39,067 bases of DNA from an uncultured Planctomycetota bacterium. Its GTDB lineage: Bacteria; Planctomycetota; Brocadiia; CAIUPP01. The stretch covers positions 1 to 39,067 of the forward strand of contig CAIUPP010000076.1 of NCBI GenBank assembly GCA_903901045.1, in the 5' to 3' direction. Within the stretch, counting starts at the first letter, position 1; each line of letters starts with the position of its first letter. This document shows, in pieces, positions 24,757-32,417 of the stretch. The position numbers and the translations under genes were made by a program. The notes under the pieces were generated by a model. The model searched no databases, was not told where the DNA came from, and was given only the letters and a program-made list of their open reading frames with translations.

Positions 24757-24801
24757 TGGTAGCGGGGGCGGGATTTGAACCCGCGGCCTTTGGGTTATGA
24801 G
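24757..24801 (-). pseudogene. 3' half of tRNA-Met (CAT), attachment-site remnant, copy 2
   Basis: Minus-strand sequence from CTCATAA to ACCA, as in copy 1, but with T-stem GCGGG/CCCGC in place of GCAGG/CCTGC. Both strands of the changed pair differ, so base pairing is preserved. The 5' half of the tRNA is absent. The two copies therefore probably derive from different functional tRNA-Met alleles. Confidence 0.75.
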
Positions 24802-25150
24802 GACTAAAACCCTGATTTTCGCAAGTTCTTACCCCACCGCCACTTCCGCTCTAATCGCAACTCCCGTAAGGACTTCTCATGCAACACATGCATTGCATGT
24901 TGTGCATGTTGTGCGCGAAATTTACTACATTTTACTACAGTGCCTTCTTTGAGGGCCGACCCCAACGATTGCCATTCCGACCCGTTTAATGCCCTAACTG
25001 AGGAAAAGTTTACTACATTCTACTACAGTGGTCAAACACCACATTTTTCAGTTCTGACGACCCCAAAGGTTGCTGAGTAACGAAGCCGAATCACGGCGGT
25101 TGGCTCCAGTCGCGAGTGTGCAGATGAGCGCCTTTCCATAAGTTGGCGTC
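24757..25150 (+). repeat. Att-like module, copy 2 (direct repeat of 548-943)
   Basis: This is the second copy of the module described at 548. It contains, in the same order, the tRNA-Met half, an integrase-tail-like stretch (on the minus strand EKSLRELRLERKWRWGKNLRKSGF and a stop, split here only for description), GCATGTTGT-type repeats (about 24,887-24,913) and two 19-bp TACTACATT repeats. No gene lies in it. It is followed at once by the intact type 2 DUF4143 gene. Confidence 0.7.
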
Positions 25151-25154
25151 CTTC

Positions 25155-26348
25155 TCAACTGCGCACCCAGTGCTCCACCGGCTTGGAGAGAAACTCCTTG
25201 AGCGGGATGCCGTCTCCGCCAACCAGCAACAAGCGCTTCGGCTTGAACCCGGCGGCAAAAGCTTCCATGCCCGGCAGAGCGTCTCGTCGCCGTTTGCTCT
25301 TGACCTCGATGGCCGTGAGTACCTTCCCGGACTTGACCACAAAGTCGACCTCGCGATTGCGGTCGCGCCAGTAGAATAACTCGCACACTCCTGCCGCCGC
25401 TGCGTTCGCTAGATGAGCTCCGACAGCCGACTCGACCAGACGACCCTGAAACTCACCATCTGCCTGAGCCTCCTTGAGGGTGAGGCCGGATTGCGCCGTC
25501 ATCAAGGCTGTGTTCAGGACCTGCAACTTCGGGCTGGATCCGCGCTGTCGCACCCGTTCCCCGGCGTACTTTTGAAGCCCAGTCACCATGCCCGCCCCGG
25601 ATAGCAAACTGAGGTAATGAGCAAGTGTGACTGTGTTGCCCGCATCCTGAAGCTGACCGATCATCTTCTGGTAGGACAGGACCTGGCCGGAGTACTCACA
25701 CGCCAGATCGAATAGACGACGGAGCAGAGCCGGCTTATCTACTCGGGTCAGCAACAGCACGTCCCGAGAAATCGTTGTCTCGATCAGGGAGTCCTTGATA
25801 TATCGAGACCAGCGTTCTTGATCGTGCGCAAGCGTTGCAGCGCCAGGATAGCCGCCGAAGAAGAGATACTGGTCGAGTGTCCAGTTGAAGGCCTCTTCCA
25901 TCTCAGAGAAGGACCAGTGCGGGACGTGCAGTATCTCGAACCGGCCAGCCATGCTTTCTGTCAGCCCTTGCTGGATTAGGAGTGGCGCCGAGCCGAGCAG
26001 CACGACTTTGACGTGGGTCTCTTGAGCAGTGTCTTCGTCCCACAGGCGCTTCACTGCTTCCGCCCACCCCGGGACTTTCTGGACCTCGTCCAGGGCGAGG
26101 ATGGCGCCTTGCCTGCCCGTTTCATTCGCAGCAATCCGCGCCCTGTTCCACTGTTGCTCGATCCACTCATGTCCGCGCAGTGTCGGCTCATCTGCCGACA
26201 CGTACACCACACTGGACTTGGACGCATCAAGTGCCTGTCGAACCAGCGTTGTCTTGCCGACCTGCCTCGGCCCCGCCACGATCTGCATGAACCGGCGCGG
26301 TTCCCGAAGTCGGCTGGCGAGTTTGGCCGCATATGGACGAGTGTACAT
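25155..26348 (-). CDS. AAA_14/DUF4143-type ATPase with nuclease-fold C-terminus (type 2)
   Basis: Protein of 397 aa. Walker A is AGPRQVGKTT (near residue 26), Walker B is AILALDEVQ, and LLGSAPLLIQ follows as the sensor region. The DUF4143 part ends in REVDFVVKSGK...AIEVKSKRR, the D...E-x-K pattern of a PD-(D/E)XK fold. The ATG at 26,348 has GGAGGTGATG before it and a conserved promoter/operator. It is the intact version of the gene whose two ends survive at 977-1,016 and 2,302-2,370. Position next to a tRNA-half suggests that it travels with the element; role unknown. Confidence 0.9.
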   Translation of the reverse strand: MYTRPYAAKLASRLREPRRFMQIVAGPRQVGKTTLVRQALDASKSSVVYVSADEPTLRGHEWIEQQWNRARIAANETGRQGAILALDEVQKVPGWAEAVKRLWDEDTAQETHVKVVLLGSAPLLIQQGLTESMAGRFEILHVPHWSFSEMEEAFNWTLDQYLFFGGYPGAATLAHDQERWSRYIKDSLIETTISRDVLLLTRVDKPALLRRLFDLACEYSGQVLSYQKMIGQLQDAGNTVTLAHYLSLLSGAGMVTGLQKYAGERVRQRGSSPKLQVLNTALMTAQSGLTLKEAQADGEFQGRLVESAVGAHLANAAAAGVCELFYWRDRNREVDFVVKSGKVLTAIEVKSKRRRDALPGMEAFAAGFKPKRLLLVGGDGIPLKEFLSKPVEHWVRS

Positions 26349-26361
26349 GGCATCACCTCCA

Positions 26362-26410
26362 ATTACTCATTACTCTGAGTGATTGTACTCACAACGCCCA
26401 GAGAAAGCAA
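26362..26410 (-). promoter_or_regulatory. Promoter/operator of the type 2 DUF4143 gene
   Basis: Minus-strand TTGCTT (26,410-26,405), 17 nt and TACAAT (26,387-26,382) form a good promoter. Between it and the ATG lies ATTACTCA-6 nt-TGAGTGAT (26,362-26,383), an inverted repeat with one mismatch that overlaps the -10 box and is conserved in module 1. Confidence 0.6.
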
Positions 26411-26507
26411 GTGCCCAATTGACGTTTCCTATGACCAGGGTATCGCCTCCATTTCGCCGATTAGCACAGGTAGCCAAGAGACTGCTCGGTTTGCAGCGCC
26501 TTGTCCG

Positions 26508-26528
26508 GCATTCTAGGCCACCGCCTGC
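26508..26528. repeat. 21-bp word shared with 2,461-2,481
   Basis: The word beginning GCATTCTAGGC and ending ACCGCCTGC occurs here and at the 3' end of the H+-ATPase gene, with 20 of 21 bases identical. Here it lies in the 275-bp gap between the STAND gene's stop and the DUF4143 promoter; I see no gene in that gap. It may mark the outer limit of the duplicated module. Confidence 0.45.
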
Positions 26529-26623
26529 CTCGGCTAATTCTGTCACGGCGTCATGCTGTAGCATCGCCCTTCCTGTGTTCCCCAATCATCCGTCGAGCCC
26601 TTCTACTTCCTGAAAAGAGTCCT

Positions 26624-29600
26624 TCATGTCCGTAGCCATTCACCTACCTGCCCAGTGACCTTAATGCCTAGTGAACTACAGGCGCACGCCAAGATTGCCT
26701 GGGTTCTGTTCTTGGGCGGGAGAGCGGTTGCACGGGCAAGGTTCTCTAGGATCAGTCTCGGCGCGCTCAGCCGGAACTTCTCTCTCTCGAGCGCTCGTTT
26801 CCAGTAGGCCGCCACATAAGGCAGGACGACTTCCTCGTACACAAGAGCGTCGGCACCGATCGAACCTGTCAACCACTGGTACAGAGGTGTTTGATAGGCA
26901 GCTACACGTCGCAGTTCGGCATCGTCTTGGAGGCCATACCCGAGAAGGAAGATGACTGTCTCCGGCTTCCATCCCTTCCCTCGGATGCTCTCGACTTCCG
27001 CTTCAATGAAGCGAGTGTTGTCAAAGCGTTCGAAACTGGCCTCGATGGCATTCGCGATAGACGCCCATGCTCCTGATGTACTTCCCTTCACAGCGAACTT
27101 CTGGCATGCGGCGGCAATCCGGTGGGCATCGGACCTAAGGTCGATGCCCGACTCTTGAGCCTTGAAGGCGATATGAACCAGAGAGGGAATCACACCCAGT
27201 CCCAGCGTGTGGTCTGTAACAGCATTCCATCCTTCATCGGTGTCGGAACTCAATACCGCATCCACATCAGCATCGCGATAAGCTTCAATGCCCGCCTGAG
27301 GGTTCTGTTGGCGAATGAGACCTATGGCTCGCAAGGCCTTCGAGGCAGTGAACGCATCCTCCAGCGCCGTTTCGTAGTCCCCGCGCTGGATGGCTGCGGC
27401 CAGGGCATCGCGTGCAACGGCGGACCATAGGAATACTTGATTCATCGCACGAGCCAACTGGAATGTCTTGGCGACCCACCAAGATGCGCGTTCCTTGTCA
27501 CCGACCTGCCGTGCGAACACCGATACCTGCAACGTCATCGCCGGGAGGTTCCGGCGGTCAAAGAGGGGTAAGAGCTTTGGTGCATCGGCGAAGAACCGCC
27601 CGCTCGTCGGCAGTTCACCCCGAGTGTCTCCGGACTCGTAGAGGGGTTTTCCATCGCGCGAGACGAACGCAAAGTGGTTCCCCACATGACCAAAGAGAAC
27701 GGCGCGTTCTTTCCAATGGTCTTGATTACACTCCGATTCCAAAAGTAAGCCCAACGCTTTTTCCCAATGCCGAAACGTCTCCGGCTTCTTGCTGCTGCGC
27801 CAGTAGAGCAGGGCCAGTTCTGCACGGACTTTGGCTTGCTGTAACTTGGGAAAGTCCGTCGTGCTCTCGGCCAACGCGACGGCCCGTTCTCCAAGCGTCA
27901 GCGATTCCGGATGGTTTTCTGATGCGCCCGAGATGGCGGCATAGATCAGCGCCTCAACGCGAATCTCCGGGTAGCAATCGGTGTCACACTCAATGGCATC
28001 TCGGAGCCATGCGAACGCCTCGGCGTGCTTTCCGCCATAGTAGTACTGGCGACCGACGCATTCCCGGATCAGGAACAAGACGCGCGGATCCCCCGGCCCA
28101 GTCGAGATCGCGGTCGTTCCGATTTGTACGGCATGTTCCAGGTCTGCCATTTCCTCGGCCGCAATGACGATCTGCGTGCGCACGGCAAATGCTGCAAGGG
28201 CCGGTGCCTTCAACTGCTCTGCGCGCTCCTTCACGTGCTGGTAGCTCTCAAGGAACGAGGCCCAGTCGACCCCGATGTGACCGTGGGCGTCGAGCCACGG
28301 CAACTCCATCACCGTCCGGCAACCGAATGAGGCCGCTTCCGGTGAATCCAGCACCTGCGTGAGTTCTTCCGGTGGCAGAGCCTCGGCGGCATCCAACCAT
28401 GCGTGCAGATCCTCCAACGTGTTCACCGAATCCACAACCAACCAAAGGGCTAATCCGAGTGCATCTCTTGCGGGTGCCTGCTCCAGTATCCCCCCTGGAG
28501 ATTCCATGGAGATGAGAGACAGGATCCGTTTGAGAATCCCCCAGCCAAGTTTTTTGTCTCTCGACATGATAGCCCGCAGCGCCGGAACCACGGCCAAGAG
28601 GCTAACTGCTTGGGTTTCCGGCGTTACTTGGATCAGGTGGGTAAGGTCACTAAAGACGTAGGCGATGTCATTCTTGAACTTCTCGCCTACTGCGACCTGA
28701 AGGCTGCGAACCATGAGCTTCTTTTCCAGAGATAGAGCTTCCGGCAGGGGGCTGCTGTGCCAATACAGCAGGAGTCCCCAATCGTCCGTCGCACGTTCTG
28801 AGAGTAGTAAGCTGCGAAGGCCCGTTAGTAGAACCAGCGTGGCCGAATCAAAGTCTTGCGCTGCGGCAAAGTAGCCGATCGCTTGCATTCCGTCTAGGGG
28901 ATGGATTACCCGACGCTCCAGAATTCGTTTGCCCAAGAGCAGCCGGCACTCTCGTTGCGTGGTCGGGGGAACATTATCAACACCAACCGATTTTACAAGG
29001 GGCGATACTGACAACTTGAAGCCGGTTTCTTCCTGTACCCACAGCCCCAAGACGGTGTTGAGCAACTCCCGTGGTCTAGCCAGAGATGGCGCGGCATTGG
29101 CTAACGCAACGGCGTCCTCCGTTGAAAATGAGCCAATGACAATATTCAACCGGTACAGGAGGTCACGTGCAGCTATGTCAGATACGGTGTCCAATATGCG
29201 TTCAATGGTCTCCGAGGCGAGCCCCTGGCTGTGTTCCCCCTTCCAGATTCGACTTACGGTATCGCTATCGTACTGCCAAGCTCGGTCTCTAAGGTACTGC
29301 CCCATAGAAGACAGCAACTGGGGGTGGCCTTGCGCCGTCAGGTTGCACAGCTTCGCCATCGCTGTCGAGAACTTGCCGACTGGCGCGCCGTAGGCTCGGA
29401 ACAATTCCTCGGCTTCCTCATCGGACATTTTGAGGCAAGGCTCTTCGCCAAGCTGTGTTGCAGCCAAGGCGGTGCGGACCTCGCCAGGCAACTGGTAGTG
29501 GCTCGTGGACAGGATGTGGACCCCAGCGGTTGCGCTTTCGTGGGCGAGCTGGATCAGCAACTCTGCCAATCGACTCCCGGCGCACCGTCCCAAGTCATCA

Positions 29601-31066
29601 AGAACGATGATGCTTCCTCTTCCGAGCGATGAACAGGCCGCATGGACGATCAATGGCTGATTGGCAGCGTGTCCCCCTCCCAAGGTCGCTAGGGTGTGGA
29701 GGAGATAGAGGAAGGCCATTTCCACATCAAAATCTCGAAGTCCGATCCAGACGACCCTCTTTCCCGATGCCCGCACGGTGAGATTCGCTAGTTGGGTCTT
29801 CCCACTGCCCGCAGCGCCAACAATAGCCGTCCAGAGGTGTCCGTCGATACTCGCGAGCATCGTGCCGACCGCATTCTTTCGTTCACTTCTAAGAGCTACG
29901 AGAGGCGGCGCTTCCGTATTTTGCACTGCAAGCCGGATGTCAAAGGAGGCTGTTGGCAACCCCGCCGGAACTGGAGAAAGGAACGTGGCGAAATCGATGT
30001 AAGGAACCAGTCCTTTATGACCGGCCACACCGTGTGAGATACTTTCACGCGTTGTCGCAGCACTGGGGACGTTGCTCGCAATCGTGTTCTGTACCAGAAG
30101 AGAGATACGCTGGTCGGTGCATCCAGCCAACCCTCCTGATCCTAGGCTCGACAGTGTATCCAAGCGGCGTTCCATATCCTGTTGCTTGTCTGCAAATTGG
30201 TCATGTTGCACTTCGATGGCATCCACACGATTGGCCAACTTCCGAAGCTGATCCTGCAGATTTGCCAGGAGGGACGCATCTTCGGGGGCTAACTCGCTAT
30301 GGATCGCCTTGGGCAGGTCCGAGCGAGACAGAGACTTTGACCCCGTCTGTATGAGTTTTCTCAGCACAAAGATCAGCAATCTGTCGTATAGTCGATGAGC
30401 CTCGTCCGGTTCGGTTGCGTGCCCCTGCTTCCCCAAGATATCCAGTATGGTCGCTTCCAGATTCCTGGCATCAGGCACGCCAAGGTTCCAGTTAAACGTT
30501 TTCACGAAAGCGGCCAGTTGCTCGTAGTCGTACTGGCCCAGGGCGTGTTTGGCTTTATTCCAGTTGCTTTCCAAGTATTGAGTTGGCCGCTTGGCATCGT
30601 TCACCAGGTACTTCTGCAGGGAGCGTAACGCGCGGTGGTCTTCTTTAGACGCGCAGGGGCTGGCTTGGAGCTCGCGCCAGAGTTGGATGCCGGACTTTGT
30701 TAAGCCAGTCAGGAGAGGCTTTTCCCCGCCGGCAGTTGCACTGCTCGTAAATACGAAAGCGATTCTGATACTTCGGTTCCGTTCGCGGTGCAGAACGCTG
30801 TTGGCAATGGCACCAAGGGCCGATGGCGTTCGCAACGTCACACTGCTCTTCGTGATGCTCTTGATTTGCTCCAGAACCCTCGTACGCTCATTCCCCTCCG
30901 TTGATACGAGGGCCGTAACAAGGTCGATATCTTCACCCTTCTCCAATTCGAGTGTTTCGTGGTCATTGAGCTGCAACCATCTCAGAATTGTCCACTGGAA
31001 TTGGTACACGTACCCCTGAATTACTTGGCTTGCATCGCGATTGGCCAAGGGTGCAAAGTCACCCAC
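26624..31066 (-). CDS. Cap4-nuclease / STAND NTPase / TPR-like antiviral-type protein
   Basis: Protein of 1,480 aa. The N-terminus (about 1-230) resembles the DUF4297/Cap4 dsDNA endonuclease: GYVYQFQWTILRWL, then LELEKGEDIDLV (residues 40-50) and LEQIKS (65-70), i.e. the E/D...Q-x-K core of a PD-(D/E)XK fold. A STAND-type P-loop NTPase follows: GAAGSGKT (417-424) and SIIVLDDLG (485-493). From about 700 to the end it is all-helical with TPR-like pairs. This nuclease-NTPase-repeat order is that of Avs (AVAST) phage sensors, where the repeats recognise a phage protein and the nuclease cuts DNA. The start is GTG at 31,066 with AGGAG 9 nt before it. The target and Avs subtype cannot be assigned here. 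Confidence 0.82.
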   Translation of the reverse strand: MGDFAPLANRDASQVIQGYVYQFQWTILRWLQLNDHETLELEKGEDIDLVTALVSTEGNERTRVLEQIKSITKSSVTLRTPSALGAIANSVLHRERNRSIRIAFVFTSSATAGGEKPLLTGLTKSGIQLWRELQASPCASKEDHRALRSLQKYLVNDAKRPTQYLESNWNKAKHALGQYDYEQLAAFVKTFNWNLGVPDARNLEATILDILGKQGHATEPDEAHRLYDRLLIFVLRKLIQTGSKSLSRSDLPKAIHSELAPEDASLLANLQDQLRKLANRVDAIEVQHDQFADKQQDMERRLDTLSSLGSGGLAGCTDQRISLLVQNTIASNVPSAATTRESISHGVAGHKGLVPYIDFATFLSPVPAGLPTASFDIRLAVQNTEAPPLVALRSERKNAVGTMLASIDGHLWTAIVGAAGSGKTQLANLTVRASGKRVVWIGLRDFDVEMAFLYLLHTLATLGGGHAANQPLIVHAACSSLGRGSIIVLDDLGRCAGSRLAELLIQLAHESATAGVHILSTSHYQLPGEVRTALAATQLGEEPCLKMSDEEAEELFRAYGAPVGKFSTAMAKLCNLTAQGHPQLLSSMGQYLRDRAWQYDSDTVSRIWKGEHSQGLASETIERILDTVSDIAARDLLYRLNIVIGSFSTEDAVALANAAPSLARPRELLNTVLGLWVQEETGFKLSVSPLVKSVGVDNVPPTTQRECRLLLGKRILERRVIHPLDGMQAIGYFAAAQDFDSATLVLLTGLRSLLLSERATDDWGLLLYWHSSPLPEALSLEKKLMVRSLQVAVGEKFKNDIAYVFSDLTHLIQVTPETQAVSLLAVVPALRAIMSRDKKLGWGILKRILSLISMESPGGILEQAPARDALGLALWLVVDSVNTLEDLHAWLDAAEALPPEELTQVLDSPEAASFGCRTVMELPWLDAHGHIGVDWASFLESYQHVKERAEQLKAPALAAFAVRTQIVIAAEEMADLEHAVQIGTTAISTGPGDPRVLFLIRECVGRQYYYGGKHAEAFAWLRDAIECDTDCYPEIRVEALIYAAISGASENHPESLTLGERAVALAESTTDFPKLQQAKVRAELALLYWRSSKKPETFRHWEKALGLLLESECNQDHWKERAVLFGHVGNHFAFVSRDGKPLYESGDTRGELPTSGRFFADAPKLLPLFDRRNLPAMTLQVSVFARQVGDKERASWWVAKTFQLARAMNQVFLWSAVARDALAAAIQRGDYETALEDAFTASKALRAIGLIRQQNPQAGIEAYRDADVDAVLSSDTDEGWNAVTDHTLGLGVIPSLVHIAFKAQESGIDLRSDAHRIAAACQKFAVKGSTSGAWASIANAIEASFERFDNTRFIEAEVESIRGKGWKPETVIFLLGYGLQDDAELRRVAAYQTPLYQWLTGSIGADALVYEEVVLPYVAAYWKRALEREKFRLSAPRLILENLARATALPPKNRTQAILACACSSLGIKVTGQVGEWLRT

Positions 31067-31252
31067 CGGTAATACTCCTATCTCTAAGCATTCGCCGTGT
31101 TAACGGCCTTTGGCAAATGGTGTTACGGAGGAATCTACCCCTTGTCACCAGCGTTTTGCAAGTCGGCGACAGGCTTGGACCCCCATATCTCGATGCCCGG
31201 TAAGGAGCCGTTGAGCGCGAGACGAAGACCGCCGTTGTGGGAAGTTTTTGGT

Positions 31253-32308
31253 TCACGGCTTTGGCATATTCTGCCCCAAGAGGGTCTTAGCAGGCTCAAT
31301 GCAGTCCTTCAACAACTTGTTAACGACATATCCCCCCGCTTTATACCTTTCTGCCGCCCTTCGAAGTTCCCCCTTCACGTCTTGTCGTAGTTCCTTAGGA
31401 GTCAGTACTTCTGCCTCGCCACCCCATGAAAGCACCCACTGTCTGATTCCAAGTAAGTGGGATACCCGAAGCGATACAACAAGGCTGCCGTCCTTGTTCT
31501 CCTTGATCTTCTGGCTTGGATGCCAGTCACGTTCGCGGATGAACGGGGCGGCGTCTGGCGAAAACCATATCTTGACGTTGTATTGCTTCTCACCCACAAA
31601 CGCACCGAAATGCGAGCGAAGATAGGCGGCAGCATCAAAGTCGGCTGCTCCCTGAGCCTCCTCCGAAAGCGCCTCTGCGTCCCGAATCCGTGATATACCG
31701 AACATGAGCACCTGCCGCCGGTAATGATCAAACCCGATCAGATACCACTCCCCCTTGAAGCTCATCATGTGATACGGGTCCACCTCGCGGGTCAGCGGCC
31801 CTTTCGTGCCCGGCACCTGGTGCTGTATTCGCAGCACGCGGTTCGCGCGCAGCGCTTTCGCGACGGTTTCCCATATCGCCGGGTTGATCCGTGTCGTCGG
31901 TGTCGGCATGACCGAGAACTTCGCGTCCACCCATGCGGGATGAACGGATACCTTCTCCGGCAGCGTTTCCTGAATCTTGGCGAATATGGTGAGCAATCGG
32001 TCGTAAAGGGGCGTGTTCCTGTACTGGGCCAGCGCCTTCTCCGCAATCGTCAGAGCGAAGAGGTCTCCCTCGCTGATCCGAATAGCGGGCAAATCATACG
32101 TCTTGTCCGTGTAGTGATAACCGTGCCGGATGGGATCGTACTCCAGCGGCGCCTTTTGCTCCCATTTCAGGTACTCCATATCCCGCTGGATGGTCTTCGG
32201 GCTGGTTTCCCATTCCGCCGCCAGAGTGCGGCAGTTCGGATACTGGCCTTTCTGAATCTCCTTGTGAATGAACTGTAGCCGTCGGTATTGCGGCTTGAAT
32301 GTGAGCAT
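31253..32308 (-). CDS. WYL-domain transcriptional regulator
   Basis: Protein of 351 aa. N-terminal winged helix-turn-helix (CRTLAAEWETSPKTIQRDMEYL), then a WYL domain with HMMSFKGEWYLIGFDHYRRQVLMFGISRI and a C-terminal WCX-type part (YNVKIWFSPDAA...SLRVSHLLGIRQWVLSWGGEAEVL). WYL proteins such as CapW and BrxR repress defence operons and sense a ligand, perhaps nucleic acid. GGAAGG lies 6 nt before the ATG. It is divergent from the AAA+ gene, with a palindromic site between them, and lies 186 bp upstream of the STAND gene on the same strand, so it could control both. Confidence 0.9.
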   Translation of the reverse strand: MLTFKPQYRRLQFIHKEIQKGQYPNCRTLAAEWETSPKTIQRDMEYLKWEQKAPLEYDPIRHGYHYTDKTYDLPAIRISEGDLFALTIAEKALAQYRNTPLYDRLLTIFAKIQETLPEKVSVHPAWVDAKFSVMPTPTTRINPAIWETVAKALRANRVLRIQHQVPGTKGPLTREVDPYHMMSFKGEWYLIGFDHYRRQVLMFGISRIRDAEALSEEAQGAADFDAAAYLRSHFGAFVGEKQYNVKIWFSPDAAPFIRERDWHPSQKIKENKDGSLVVSLRVSHLLGIRQWVLSWGGEAEVLTPKELRQDVKGELRRAAERYKAGGYVVNKLLKDCIEPAKTLLGQNMPKP

Positions 32309-32333
32309 CGTGTCCCTTCCAAAGAAACTCTTA

Positions 32334-32392
32334 GGGGTCGGACCGTATATGTCCTACCCCACAGAGTATACTCTCCATCAGACAAAGGTCAA
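32334..32392 (-). promoter_or_regulatory. WYL gene promoter with inverted-repeat operator
   Basis: Minus-strand TTGACC (32,392-32,387), 16 nt and TATACT (32,370-32,365) form a strong promoter; the -10 lies in the palindrome AGAGTATACTCT (32,363-32,374). Just downstream, at the expected transcription start, is a 10-bp inverted repeat with one mismatch: GGGGTCGGAC (32,334-32,343) and GTCCTACCCC (32,351-32,360). It is well placed for autorepression and for control of the divergent AAA+ gene. Confidence 0.62.
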
Positions 32393-32417
32393 ATCGTTTG
32401 GCGTGGGAGGACTAGCC

